From Alkalitalea saponilacus (GTDB lineage: Bacteria; Bacteroidota; Bacteroidia; Bacteroidales; Marinilabiliaceae), in contig NZ_FUYV01000007.1 of the NCBI RefSeq assembly GCF_900168165.1, positions 117,142 to 181,141 of the forward strand: 64,000 bases of DNA, given 5' to 3'. The notes beneath the pieces were generated by a model. That model saw only the letters and a list, made by a program, of their open reading frames with translations, was not told where the DNA came from and made no database searches. The position numbers and the translations under genes are program-made. Of this stretch, positions 19,059-28,471 are shown piece after piece; within the stretch, counting starts at the first letter, position 1, and every line of letters starts with the position of its first letter.

Positions 19059-20675
19059 TCATTGCTCTTTAGTCTCCAGCGCTCTTCTTTGTGCCAGCTC
19101 AAGAGTAATTTCATTCATCTTAGTTTGATTTAATGGATATAAATACATTAAAACAGCTCCTATTAGTGCGATTAATGAAGGAATCCAGCTCATCAACATA
19201 ATAATTCCGGGTACTGCGCCTTGTATGGCTGTAGTACTTTGCCCATCATAACTGAAGGCTGCAAGTACAAATCCAATGATGGCTCCGGCTACGCCGCCCC
19301 CAAACTTCGTTGAAAATGACCCTGCAGAATAAATCAATCCTGTTGCCCTGCGGCGATTAATATATTCTGAATAGTCAGCAGCATCGCCCAACATGGCAAA
19401 AAAGAGGGTTGGAAAAATAGCTGCACCAAACTCAGATATTACTCCAATTACAAATATTGCCAACATATCACCAGGTTCGCAGAAAACAAACAATGCATTT
19501 ACAGCTCCGGAAAATATTAAAGCAACAATAAACAAGTTTCGTTTTCCCCATTTTCTGGCCAAAGCCGCCGTAGCCATGGCTCCTCCAATGGAAGCAATCA
19601 TGAGAGCCACCATGTATGTTCCAGCCATTAACTGATTGTGCAGATAATGGGTGAAATATATAACAATGATGCCCTGCTTAATAGAATTATATATTTGAAA
19701 TAACAAGCCGATCAGTAGCAAAATAATCCAGGGTCTGTTTCTGAACAGATCTTTTAAATCTCTCTTTAAGTCAGTTTTTTGTGCTTTAGGAGGGGAAACC
19801 CGCTCTCTAGTCGAATAAAATGTAATTAAAAGCGACAATGAGAGGAAAACAGACATCAAATATATGGCTTTACTGTATCCCCTGCTTTGATCAATAATTA
19901 CAAACCCCCCTTCATCCAGATTTTCCTCTCCTGTTACAATAAACCGATAGGTCTGATGAGCATTCATTGAGAAACTTTTGCCTTGCGTTGGGGCATCAAT
20001 GGAATCATGAAGGAGTGGCTCAACAAAGACAAACAGTCCAAAACCATTTCTGGTTTTAATGTTTACATTTTCAACATCCTTGTTCGTGGATACGACCACC
20101 TCATATTTATCTGACTCTATTTGCGTTACATGTACCTCTGGGTTTATATTTCCAAAATGAGCCACCAAAAACAGCAGAGCTCCCTGTACCAGCATTCCTC
20201 CGGTAAAAGCGCCTACCATTCTATATGATCCTAAACTGGTACGTTCTTTATCATCGCCAGACATAACAGCCATCAGTGCACCATACGGTATATTGTTGGC
20301 TGTATAAACCAAGGTGAATATGATATAAGTGGTATAAGCGTAAATTAATTTTCCTAAAGGACTCAAATTGGGTGCAGTAAACAACATAGAAAGGATAACT
20401 CCCAAAGGGATTGCAGTCCAGAGGATCCATGGCCGGAATTTGCCATACTTTGATCTGGTCCGGTCACCCACAACCCCCATCATAATGTCACTGATGCCAT
20501 CACTTGAGCGGGCTATGAGTAACAATAATCCAACAGCGGCGGGATTGAGGCCAAACACGTCGGTATAAAAAATAAAAAGGAATGTGGAAACTCCCCTCCA
20601 GGCAATATTTGCCGCTCCATCTCCAAATGCGTATCCGATTTTCTCCCTTATTGAAATCTTTTCGAAATTACTCAT
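19059..20675 (-). CDS. GPH-family (MFS) sugar:cation symporter with large periplasmic insert
   Basis: The 538-residue membrane protein has the glycoside-pentoside-hexuronide signature: GDGAANIAWRG at the start, the loop GDRTRSKYGKFRPW after helix 2, the loop DDKERTSLGSYR after helix 4, and YSEYINRRRATGLIYS late in the chain. Twelve membrane helices can be placed. Between helix 5 (ending about 175) and helix 6 (starting about 268) lies an insert of about 90 polar residues rich in strands (EVVVSTNKDVENVNIKTR, YRFIVTGEEN). By the usual topology it faces the periplasm. Most GPH transporters have only a short loop there. Placed just before the GH94 gene, it probably imports cellobiose or short cello-oligosaccharides. 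Confidence 0.92.
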   Translation of the reverse strand: MSNFEKISIREKIGYAFGDGAANIAWRGVSTFLFIFYTDVFGLNPAAVGLLLLIARSSDGISDIMMGVVGDRTRSKYGKFRPWILWTAIPLGVILSMLFTAPNLSPLGKLIYAYTTYIIFTLVYTANNIPYGALMAVMSGDDKERTSLGSYRMVGAFTGGMLVQGALLFLVAHFGNINPEVHVTQIESDKYEVVVSTNKDVENVNIKTRNGFGLFVFVEPLLHDSIDAPTQGKSFSMNAHQTYRFIVTGEENLDEGGFVIIDQSRGYSKAIYLMSVFLSLSLLITFYSTRERVSPPKAQKTDLKRDLKDLFRNRPWIILLLIGLLFQIYNSIKQGIIVIYFTHYLHNQLMAGTYMVALMIASIGGAMATAALARKWGKRNLFIVALIFSGAVNALFVFCEPGDMLAIFVIGVISEFGAAIFPTLFFAMLGDAADYSEYINRRRATGLIYSAGSFSTKFGGGVAGAIIGFVLAAFSYDGQSTTAIQGAVPGIIMLMSWIPSLIALIGAVLMYLYPLNQTKMNEITLELAQRRALETKEQ

Positions 20676-20898
20676 CAGAAAATATTTAGTTAATCAACTG
20701 ACCTGATGGCCATACTTTCATTTATAAAAATCTCCGGAATATCTTATCCGTAATCTGTTGTGTGTGCATTTCGTAAAAAGATTCAGATCTCTGTATGCGA
20801 AAATAAGACTTTGACTCTAATTACTAATTGTTGTTCTAGCGGGGAAAATATTGTTTCTCAATGTTTAAATCAACGATTTCGCTATTCACCTACTCATA

Positions 20899-21663
20899 CT
20901 AAATTGCAAAATCAAAAAGCTCTTTACGAGTATTTTCGTATATCTCCCTATCGAAAACATACAAACGAGCTGGCTTATGTGCTACTCCTTTTTGTTTTTC
21001 GTCAAGTGCCACAAGGTACTTCATTCTGGAGACCTTTTTTCTGAAATTTCTCTTATCTAGTGATATTCCGAGAACAACTTCGTACAATCGCTGTAGTTGA
21101 GAAAGCGTGAATTTTGGAGGCAGCAACTCAAATCCTATGGGCTCCTGAAGCAATTTCTTTCTTAATGCTGTTAAAGCTTCATTCAGAATTTCCATATGGT
21201 CAAACGCAAGCTCTTTGACCTCAGAGACAGGGAACCACCTGACATTTCTCCCCTTCCATTCGAGTGTCACTTTATCAGTGGCCAATAATGAATAATATCC
21301 CACAGTGATAATTCGCTGATCTGGATCACGTCCATTTGCGGCAAGCCATGCTTTATCATTCTCTCGAGTGATCCTTTGAGGGGAACCAAAAGTATGAAAC
21401 TGCTCAAGGTAGATATCCTTTAATCCGGTAAGATCAAACAAAATACGGGCTGCTGCAGCCTCAAGATCTTCATCTTCATAAATATGATTACCTGTTAATG
21501 TTAAATCATTAAATTTCTCTCTGGCAGTTAATTCATCCTTTAAAACCCTATCTACCAATAAAACGTTCAGTTGTGTAAAATCAAATCCGAATATTACACA
21601 GTCTACTGATACATAATCATTAATTCGGGCTTTTGGTTTTGTAGTAATTATCTGATGACTCAT
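20899..21663 (-). CDS. Nudix-type transcriptional regulator (NrtR/AraR-like)
   Basis: From the ATG at 21661-21663 the product has 254 residues; an upstream TTG at 21684 is a weaker choice. The N-terminal half is a Nudix-fold domain (YVSVDCVIFGFDFTQLNVLLVDR; REKFNDLTLTGNHIYEDEDL) in which the catalytic REUxEE core is replaced (AAAARILFDLTG), so it should bind but not hydrolyse a ligand. The C-terminal half (about 165-254) has LLPPKFTLSQLQRLYEVVLG and NFRKKVSRM, typical of the winged-helix part of this family. The AraR regulator of Bacteroides belongs here and senses a sugar. Sitting directly upstream of the transporter-GH94 genes, it probably represses them until a cellobiose-derived ligand appears; that is inference. 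Confidence 0.9.
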   Translation of the reverse strand: MSHQIITTKPKARINDYVSVDCVIFGFDFTQLNVLLVDRVLKDELTAREKFNDLTLTGNHIYEDEDLEAAAARILFDLTGLKDIYLEQFHTFGSPQRITRENDKAWLAANGRDPDQRIITVGYYSLLATDKVTLEWKGRNVRWFPVSEVKELAFDHMEILNEALTALRKKLLQEPIGFELLPPKFTLSQLQRLYEVVLGISLDKRNFRKKVSRMKYLVALDEKQKGVAHKPARLYVFDREIYENTRKELFDFAI

Positions 21664-21910
21664 TTCTAGTGTTTTTTGGCGCAATCCTAAGTGTTTTGAT
21701 TACACTTTCGAAATTATTTGCTAATTTATGACTATATTTTAAAAAAACAAATTTGAAATTGAAATATTTTTGGGACAAGAGTTTATCATAACATTTGATT
21801 TCTTTTATTTGTAAATTAGAATAAAACAAAGAGCCCGCCAATAGCAGACTCTTCATATAAATTAACTCCTGACCATAATACAATAGATCGTTAAACTTTT
21901 CCCGAGACAT
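21620..21910 (-). pseudogene. Possible fragment of a second Nudix-type regulator
   Basis: An open frame from 21910 begins SREKFNDLLYYGQELIY and continues SLLLAGSLFYSNLQIKEIK. This matches, with gaps, the segment REKFNDLTLTGNHIYEDEDL...LFDLTGLKDI of the regulator just downstream. Beyond about residue 40 it no longer resembles anything and it runs into the start of that regulator in another frame. A decayed partial duplication would explain this; chance similarity cannot be ruled out. It is not counted as a functional gene. Confidence 0.25.
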
Positions 21911-22050
21911 TTGGGATTATATATTAGATGCAAGTATGTTTCTTATTACAAACTGATTGAACAGCACGGCCACACACCTACAAACACCTAGTTATCAGAT
22001 AGAAAAAAAAGCAGGCTGTTTTGCTAAAAAGCTTAAAATATCTACATTAC
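21664..22050. other. Intergenic region upstream of the first Nudix-type regulator
   Basis: This AT-rich stretch of 387 bp holds the possible regulator fragment (21620-21910) and should hold the promoter of the regulator at 20899-21663. No clear terminator for the phosphatase gene ending at 22051 was seen. Confidence 0.4.
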
Positions 22051-22533
22051 TCATCTCATATCCGAAATATGCAGAAGTAATCCATTACAGGCATCTTCCA
22101 AAATATCAAGAACCAATTCAAAACCTTCCGCTCCTCCATAGTAAGGATCAGGGACTTCCGTATGTTTACCCCCTGAGCAAAAATCTGTCATTTTTACAAT
22201 TTTCTGAGCCGAATCTTTATCCGGCGCCAGATTTTTTAAATCTCGAATATTTTGGTTGTCCATTCCTACAATCAAATCAAAATAACTAAAATCCCTTGAT
22301 GGATTTATAGGTCTGCTGATACTGGTGAGATTGTACCCTCTTCGCTCGGCATGCTTTCTCATTCGCGCATCAGCAGGTTTTCCGTGATGAAAACTAATAA
22401 TTCCTGATGAATCAATTTCATACTTTTCGGCAACACCATGTTTTTCTACCAAATTTTTCATCACAGCTTCAGCACTTGGCGATCGACAAATGTTTCCCAA
22501 ACACACAAATAAAATTTTGGTTTTATCCATCAT
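22051..22533 (-). CDS. Low-molecular-weight protein-tyrosine phosphatase
   Basis: The start at 22531-22533 gives 160 residues beginning MMDKTKILFVCLGNICRSP; ten more residues are possible from 22563. The P-loop CLGNICRSP with its nucleophile Cys and Arg stands at the N-terminus, and the general-acid Asp is in VPDPYYGG near the C-terminus, as in all members of this family. The enzyme removes phosphate from protein tyrosines (or arginines) in the cytoplasm and often works opposite a tyrosine kinase in capsule control; no such kinase is in the window. It stands between two Nudix-type regulators, apparently as a single gene. Confidence 0.95.
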   Translation of the reverse strand: MMDKTKILFVCLGNICRSPSAEAVMKNLVEKHGVAEKYEIDSSGIISFHHGKPADARMRKHAERRGYNLTSISRPINPSRDFSYFDLIVGMDNQNIRDLKNLAPDKDSAQKIVKMTDFCSGGKHTEVPDPYYGGAEGFELVLDILEDACNGLLLHISDMR

Positions 22534-22844
22534 ATGAGTATCAATTAATTTTAAATCATTCACATTTAAGCAACAAAACTAATAATTTACAAAGATTTCC
22601 TATCTGCTAATTTAATGTTTTTTGAGACCGAATTTCTTTTGGTATTACAAATAACTTTTATGGTCTGATGCAGACATATAAGAATGATAATCTGCTACAA
22701 CATCGAACGTCTTACAAGAACAATTAGGTAACGTTTTCAATCCATAAAACTTTGGATGATTGATGCGACGCATACCTATTTATTTAATAAAAAAACCAGA
22801 CTATATATTAGTCTGGCAAAAAAGTTCAGATACAAAATAAAACT
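22534..22844. other. Intergenic region between phosphatase and second Nudix-type regulator
   Basis: This 311-bp stretch holds the terminator of the regulator gene (22796-22816). A TAGTTTTG box on the minus strand (plus coordinates 22574-22581) fits the Bacteroidota -7 pattern TAnnTTTG for the phosphatase gene. No gene was seen. Confidence 0.4.
22796..22816 (-). terminator. Terminator of the second Nudix-type regulator gene
   Basis: CCAGAC and GTCTGG pair around a 9-nt AT loop, and the minus-strand 3' side continues with seven T residues. It follows the stop codon at 22845 by 28 bp. Confidence 0.85.
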
Positions 22845-23537
22845 CTAATGAATTTTAAATATTCTATCGCCAATTGTAATCTCTTCATTCTTCTTAAACT
22901 GATAATAAAAAGCACCTTTCTTTGAACTTTGTCGATCTTTTTCGTTTAACCTCTCAAGGAGATTCAAAGACAATATTTTTTTTCGAAAATTACCAGGATC
23001 AAAAGGACGCTGAAAAATTGCTTCATAAAGAAGTCTTAATTCAGTCAAAGTAAACTTCTCAGGCAATAACTCTTTACCAGTAAGATCATATGAAGATTTT
23101 TTCTGAAGAAATTCCAATGCTTTGTCAACCATTTGATTATGATCAAAAACTAATTGGGAAACCTCTTTAACAGGAACCCAATACGCACCCATTTTTTTTA
23201 CCAGTTCATGATTGTATTCATCGACTCTAATAAGTGCCGCAAAAGCAATACTTATTACCCGTTCAGCCATATCTCTGGACACTTCTGAAAAAGCTGAAAC
23301 CTGCTCAAGATAAATATTTTCTAAACCTGTAATCTGCAACAAGACCCTTCTTGCGGCATCTTCTATCGATTCATCTTCCTGAACAAAACCCCCTACCAAT
23401 GAAGTACTGCCTTTTGCAGGCTCGAGGTCTCTATTATAAAGTAATAGCTTTAACTCATCTTCTTCATAACCGAATACAACACAATCTATAGCCACCAGAT
23501 GTTTGGGCTGTGAATAAAAACCGGTGCTTTTTGACAT
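22845..23537 (-). CDS. Nudix-type transcriptional regulator (NrtR/AraR-like), second copy
   Basis: This 230-residue protein has the same plan as the regulator at 20899-21663: a Nudix domain opening HLVAIDCVVFGYEEDELKLL, a changed Nudix box GGFVQEDESIEDAARRVLLQ (the catalytic EE pair is missing, so no hydrolysis is expected), and a winged-helix tail with LLPEKFTLTELRLLYEAIFQ and NFRKKIL. The two proteins are clearly related but far from identical. Its neighbour is a xylose-type sugar-binding lipoprotein, so control of pentose or oligosaccharide uptake is a reasonable guess. No operator could be named with certainty. Confidence 0.92.
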   Translation of the reverse strand: MSKSTGFYSQPKHLVAIDCVVFGYEEDELKLLLYNRDLEPAKGSTSLVGGFVQEDESIEDAARRVLLQITGLENIYLEQVSAFSEVSRDMAERVISIAFAALIRVDEYNHELVKKMGAYWVPVKEVSQLVFDHNQMVDKALEFLQKKSSYDLTGKELLPEKFTLTELRLLYEAIFQRPFDPGNFRKKILSLNLLERLNEKDRQSSKKGAFYYQFKKNEEITIGDRIFKIH

Positions 23538-23817
23538 TTTATTTTTTTGATTATTTGTAAACTAGCTTACCTTATAAACTTAAAAGCAAACAAAAATTTA
23601 TTTAACGACAATTTAGTAATAAAAAAACATGCACTTCTTTGAACAGCAAAATTAATAAGAATAAATAATACATTCAATAGATGCTTGGATATCTAAACAC
23701 ATTTATGAAACAGAATTTGAACATTCGATTCCCAATTATAATTCCATCAAACCCCGTAAATCAATTTACAGAATCCATATCAAACGAGTTATCCGGCAAA
23801 TAAACGGATCTTAGATA

Positions 23818-24819
23818 TTAATTTCGTATTTGACTCCAGGTGTATTGTCCAACATTAATCAATTCCTCTTCAATATTTTGCCTTGTGATTGCAACAGAAT
23901 TCATCCTGTAAGTTGGGATTTCCACAAAACCATTAAATGTTTGCCAATTAGCCAACCTTGATGATCTTTCGCCATTGAGCATTTCGAAAGCCAAATCTGC
24001 AACACGATGTCCTAAAGCCCTGTGTGGATGATAAACAGTTACAGTCATATTGCCATTATATATCTGACGTACAGCATCCAGTATGGCATCCTGACCTGTC
24101 ACAACAACATCACCTTCAAGACCATATTCTGACAAAAGTTCGATAGCACCCACACCCATCGGATCACTACACGCAATGACTGCATCTATATCCGTTCCAT
24201 GTGATTCCAGTATTTGTTGTAACTCAAATCTGGCTCGTGTTCCGCTCCAATTCTCCACAAAGGTACTATATATTAAGTTAATTCTACCAGATTCGATATG
24301 AGGAGCCAAAATCGAATCGATGTGCTGCTTCAGTTCAAGTCCATTTCTATCAAATCGATCGCCCCCAAGCACAACATAATTACCGGAAGGTTTTAACCTT
24401 AATGCTGCATCACAAAAGATTTGCGCTATTTGTTGATTATTTCCAGTTATGAATAAATCATAATCTGAATTATTAATAAGTCTGTTATAGGCTATTACTC
24501 GCACGCCTCTGCGCTGGGCGTCTCTTACCAAAGGTGCAATTGTATTACCATTTACACATGCAATAATTAACATATCCACACCTTCATCGAGCAATTCATA
24601 ACCCTGTCTTAATTGCAATGCATCATTATCTTCAGCAGATCTAACAATAAAATTAACGCCTAATTCAGCAAAACGCTCTCCCATAAACCGTCCTTCATTA
24701 ACAAATCGAGCCCTGTCCTCAGACGGATTTAGATATGCTACGGTAAAATCGCTTCTCTTACTGCATGAAGTAAGCAATGTGAAAGAAACTAAAACCAAAA
24801 CACTTACAAAATGTCGCAT
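23818..24819 (-). CDS. Periplasmic sugar-binding lipoprotein, XylF/RbsB-like
   Basis: The 333-residue protein starts with a lipoprotein signal (LLTSCSKRSD, Cys19) and folds as a two-lobed type I periplasmic binding protein: FTVAYLNPSEDRARF, a segment LLDEGVDMLIIACVNG, VIAYNRLINNSDYDLFITGNN, and the hinge parts VIACSDPMGVGAIELL and VVVTGQDAILDAV. The YNRLI/DxFIT features are those of D-xylose-binding XylF-type proteins. No ABC permease or ATPase gene is near, and such importers are scarce in this phylum. Its divergent neighbour is a chemoreceptor gene, so it may present sugar to that receptor rather than to a transporter. Confidence 0.9.
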   Translation of the reverse strand: MRHFVSVLVLVSFTLLTSCSKRSDFTVAYLNPSEDRARFVNEGRFMGERFAELGVNFIVRSAEDNDALQLRQGYELLDEGVDMLIIACVNGNTIAPLVRDAQRRGVRVIAYNRLINNSDYDLFITGNNQQIAQIFCDAALRLKPSGNYVVLGGDRFDRNGLELKQHIDSILAPHIESGRINLIYSTFVENWSGTRARFELQQILESHGTDIDAVIACSDPMGVGAIELLSEYGLEGDVVVTGQDAILDAVRQIYNGNMTVTVYHPHRALGHRVADLAFEMLNGERSSRLANWQTFNGFVEIPTYRMNSVAITRQNIEEELINVGQYTWSQIRN

Positions 24820-25047
24820 AATTAGTAATTAGAAAATTGGTAATTTTAAAACCTTATCACGAAATCACACGTAAAGATTGTTAAATTTTTACAATATTTG
24901 CAACAATGGCTTTCAACAAAAAATTTTGCACATGTGAAGATAGCAAATATAAAAGAAAACTTTAATTTTACCTGAATCAAAGGATTAGTTTATTAATCAA
25001 ATTTAACAAACCAAATCATAGCATCCTTTTACAAAAAAACATACATC

Positions 25048-26841
25048 ATGTCAATTGCAAAACTTTGGAACGACCTCAGCATCAGAAAAAAAATTGGAAC
25101 CGGATTTTCATTAATCATAGGAATTACATTACTAACCGGCTTATTTTTAATCATTAACCTCTACTCCATTTCCAGGCAAACCAACGAAATGGCAGAGGTG
25201 CATATACCTACGGTCAATGCATCAACCCAATTGATGCGCTTTTGGCATGAAGCAAGTGAGAGTGCCAGATCATATGATTTTACGGCAAACAAGCATTTTT
25301 TGTTTGAAAACCAGATTGCTATGACAAGAATGCTGAATGCACTTAATGACTTAACCATTCTTGTTGAAGACCGAAAGGAAGAATTAGAACAACAGGGAGT
25401 TTTTATTGATTTATTAAATCAATATGCCAGAGAATACAGTCAAACGCGAAATGATTATGAAAATGCAGCAAATGATTATGAAGCCATCGCTTTACAATTC
25501 AGGGAAAGATTGATGGAAATAAACAACAATTCGCTATATCTAAGGAGTTTTAATCAGGCACAAATACTTGCCCGATTAAATCATTTAGTCAGCCAGAAGC
25601 AACTTAGCTTAATTGACCGCGATGGGCTAAATCTTAGAAATCTGAGAGAATCATTTGTTGATCATCGGGAAACTATAAATCGAAGTCAGCTTTCAGGAGA
25701 TTTTAGAAATGATATAATTGAATTGTGTAATTTGGCTATCAGATCCATTGACAGTTATTCAACGCTCAGACTAGCAGAATTGAAAGCCTTTGAAGCTGCT
25801 AAAAATGTACTATGGGAAGTGCGTGCAACGACTGATATCGGAGTAGATCAAATCATGGTTGTTAGTGATATGAGTAATCAAATCACCAGTAGACAAACAA
25901 CCATCCAGTTAACAACCATTATTCTTTCTTTATTTTTAGGATTGATTCTTATAATTCTGCTATCCAACTCAATAGGCAAACCGATTTCGGAAGGCATAGA
26001 GATGGCAGAAAAAGTGGCCGGAGGCGATTTAACTGTCAAACTGGAACAGAACCGGAATGATGAAGTAGGAAGATTGGCTAAGGCCTTAAATCACATGACA
26101 TCTAACTTAAACAATCTGGTTTCGGATATCATTGAAACTTCTGAATTCATTGTAAGTTCTAGCGAATCTTTACAACAAAAAGCTCTTGATTTGGCAGAGG
26201 GAGCTAACGAGCAGGCTTCTTCCACAGAAGAAGTATCTTCTGCTATGCAGGAAATGCATGCCAATATAGAACAAAACACAGAAAATGCCAGAGAAACTGA
26301 AGGATTATCATCAAAGGCTGCATCGGAAATGAGTGAAAGCAATAAGAAATCCAAAGAATCTGCTGCAAATCTTGAAGATATAACAACAAAAATAGCAGTC
26401 ATAAAGGACATCGCTTTCCAAACCAACATTCTGGCCTTAAATGCGGCAGTAGAAGCGGCACGTGCAGGTCAGGAAGGTCGCGGATTCGCAGTTGTGGCAG
26501 CTGAAGTAAGAAAACTTGCTGAAAGAAGTCAGGCTGCAGCACAGGAAATTACTAAGGCATCAACCACCACAATAGAATCTTCAAACATTTCTACGGCATT
26601 ACTCGATTCCATTACTCCTCAAATTGAAAAAACAGCGGAATTGATTCGTGAAATATCTGCTGCGTCATCGGAGCAGGTGAGTGGAGTTCAGCAAATAAAT
26701 CTGGCAATACAGGAATTGAATCAGGTAACGCAAAGAAATGCAGCAAATGCAGATGACATTAATAATGCTTCAACCATGCTTCAGAATTATTCCCAAAGAC
26801 TGCATAAAGCAGCTAGCGCCTTTAAAGCAAGTAGAGAATGA
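25048..26841 (+). CDS. Methyl-accepting chemotaxis protein
   Basis: This 597-residue receptor has a cytoplasmic N-tail, membrane helix 1 (about 18-38), a long helical periplasmic sensor (about 40-285, of the four-helix or double four-helix (HBM-like) kind), membrane helix 2 (about 288-310), HAMP (about 311-362, [21 protein letters not shown]) and the signalling domain. The hairpin tip is the highly conserved [20 protein letters not shown] followed by [16 protein letters not shown] (about 454-493), which docks CheA and CheW. No CheA, CheW or CheR gene is in the window. It is divergent from a sugar-binding lipoprotein, 228 bp apart. A CheB/CheR-binding pentapeptide is not evident at the C-terminus. 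Confidence 0.96.
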   Translation: MSIAKLWNDLSIRKKIGTGFSLIIGITLLTGLFLIINLYSISRQTNEMAEVHIPTVNASTQLMRFWHEASESARSYDFTANKHFLFENQIAMTRMLNALNDLTILVEDRKEELEQQGVFIDLLNQYAREYSQTRNDYENAANDYEAIALQFRERLMEINNNSLYLRSFNQAQILARLNHLVSQKQLSLIDRDGLNLRNLRESFVDHRETINRSQLSGDFRNDIIELCNLAIRSIDSYSTLRLAELKAFEAAKNVLWEVRATTDIGVDQIMVVSDMSNQITSRQTTIQLTTIILSLFLGLILIILLSNSIGKPISEGIEMAEKVAGGDLTVKLEQNRNDEVGRLAKALNHMTSNLNNLVSDIIETSEFIVSSSESLQQKALDLAEGANEQASSTEEVSSAMQEMHANIEQNTENARETEGLSSKAASEMSESNKKSKESAANLEDITTKIAVIKDIAFQTNILALNAAVEAARAGQEGRGFAVVAAEVRKLAERSQAAAQEITKASTTTIESSNISTALLDSITPQIEKTAELIREISAASSEQVSGVQQINLAIQELNQVTQRNAANADDINNASTMLQNYSQRLHKAASAFKASRE

Positions 26842-26900
26842 AAGTTCTTAGAATTTGTTTAAATTTTAACAGACTGCAAACACACACGCTAACAAACTGG

Positions 26901-26925
26901 TGTTAAAACAATAGGGGGTTTTATC
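26901..26925. promoter_or_regulatory. G-run motif copy C
   Basis: The plus strand reads TGTTAAAACAATAGGGGGTT, similar to TTTAACAATGGGGG at 1428-1455 and 7971-7994. It lies 60 bp past the chemoreceptor gene and about 90 bp before the glycosyltransferase gene. It is the weakest of the three copies. Confidence 0.25.
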
Positions 26926-27013
26926 ATCCATTCTCTATGGGTTTACCCTAGATGTAAAGACAAATATTACGTATTAAACCATATTTGTCCTTGTTTAAAA
27001 CCACAAATAAAAA

Positions 27014-28471
27014 ATGAACCTTAAAATTACCTATTGCTTTAAAACTCCTATAGTTCAAAAAAGCATTCCATTTATAATTGGACTATTTATTTTTTACATA
27101 AGTAAAAATCATTTTTTCTTTTGGGATACAATATCTCAAATATCTATTCCTGCCAACTGGTATCTTGATAATAATTTTAAAAGTTTTTGGATCCCCGATT
27201 ATAGCAGTACAGGACATCTTCCTTTCTTACCTCTATATGTCGCAGCAGGCTGGAGTTTATTCGGGAAATCAATCTTAATAACAAATCTTCTTTTTCTTCC
27301 TTTTATAATTGGTACAATTTATCAGTTAAAGAGCTTGTCTGAAAAAATTTTCCCGGACAGAATATCCTTTCAGAATCTAGCTCTATTACTCGTATTGCTA
27401 GACGCAACACTATTGTCCCAACTAAGCATGATAACGCCGGATATACCACATATGTTTTTTTATATACTAGCTATTAATGCTATATTATCAAATAAAAAAA
27501 GCCTCTTTTTTATTGCATGTACATTAATGGGGTTAGTAAGCATGCGTGGAACTATTACTGTTGGAGGCTTAGCCATATTTTATCTTTGGTATCAGATCTA
27601 TTCAAATAAGTTGAGAATACGTGAGTTATTGCCATTATTTTATTCAATATTAATTATTTCAAGTATATATGGCCTCCATTATATATCCAAAGGATGGATT
27701 ATTCATAATATCAACTCAGATAACTGGACATCAAGTTCAAAATTTGCACCTTTCCCTTTAGTAATTAAAAACATTATCGTCTTTTTCTGGCAACTTGCGG
27801 ATTACGGTCGAATTATTCTCTGGGCAATTTGTGGCTTTACATTTCTCAAGCAATTAAAAACCAGATCTTCAGTGGACAATAAAACGGCAATCTTAATGGT
27901 TTTGATTATTTCTCAAACAATTATATGGTTTCCAATCACTGTTGCTTACCAAAACGCTTTTGGTCACAGATACTTTCTACCAATCATAGTATTATTACCA
28001 TATCTTACCTTACTAGTTATTCGTTCCTATCTTAATCAAAAAAAGATTCTAACAGCAATTTGCATCATTGCACTTATAGGTGGATATTTTATTGTATATC
28101 CCAAAAAAACAGCTCAGGGATGGGATGCAACACCGGCGCACTGGCCATATTACTCATTGCGAAAAGAAATGATTAATTACATCGATGATCAGTCAATAGA
28201 CAAAAACAGTATTAGCAGTTTCTTTCCAAATCTTGCGTCGAGCTACAATATTGATCTGGACACGGAAAACACATTCAAATTCAATCAGTTCGATAAAGAA
28301 AAAAGCCAATATGTTTTCTACTCAAACGTTTACAACATGTCCGATGAAGCCATTGACTTACTTTTTTATTCCAATTCTTTTTCAAAAAAGCATGTAATAA
28401 AGAAAGGACAGATTTATGTAATTCTTTTTGAGAGAGATCTGGAACCAGGTACTACTCCACCTGAGCCGTAA
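27014..28471 (+). CDS. Polytopic membrane protein, probable GT-C fold glycosyltransferase
   Basis: The 485-residue protein has about eleven hydrophobic helices. The first outer loop (FFFWDTISQISIPANWYL, with an Asp after helix 1) and the following helix (LPFLPLYVAAGWSLFGKS) resemble lipid-linked-sugar glycosyltransferases of the GT39/ArnT type, which use a polyprenyl-phosphate sugar at the outer face of the inner membrane. The acceptor is unknown. The C-terminal soluble part (about 385-485) is small. The DNA is visibly more AT-rich than that of its neighbours, which may mark later acquisition. Its last 20 bp overlap the end of the convergent yraN gene. Confidence 0.6.
   Translation: MNLKITYCFKTPIVQKSIPFIIGLFIFYISKNHFFFWDTISQISIPANWYLDNNFKSFWIPDYSSTGHLPFLPLYVAAGWSLFGKSILITNLLFLPFIIGTIYQLKSLSEKIFPDRISFQNLALLLVLLDATLLSQLSMITPDIPHMFFYILAINAILSNKKSLFFIACTLMGLVSMRGTITVGGLAIFYLWYQIYSNKLRIRELLPLFYSILIISSIYGLHYISKGWIIHNINSDNWTSSSKFAPFPLVIKNIIVFFWQLADYGRIILWAICGFTFLKQLKTRSSVDNKTAILMVLIISQTIIWFPITVAYQNAFGHRYFLPIIVLLPYLTLLVIRSYLNQKKILTAICIIALIGGYFIVYPKKTAQGWDATPAHWPYYSLRKEMINYIDDQSIDKNSISSFFPNLASSYNIDLDTENTFKFNQFDKEKSQYVFYSNVYNMSDEAIDLLFYSNSFSKKHVIKKGQIYVILFERDLEPGTTPPEP

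Noticed and set aside
21893..21915. TCCCGAGACATTTGGGA as a possible fourth REP-like copy
   Set aside because: The core is broken and the CGTTTCAT flank is missing; it may be a degenerate copy but cannot be supported.
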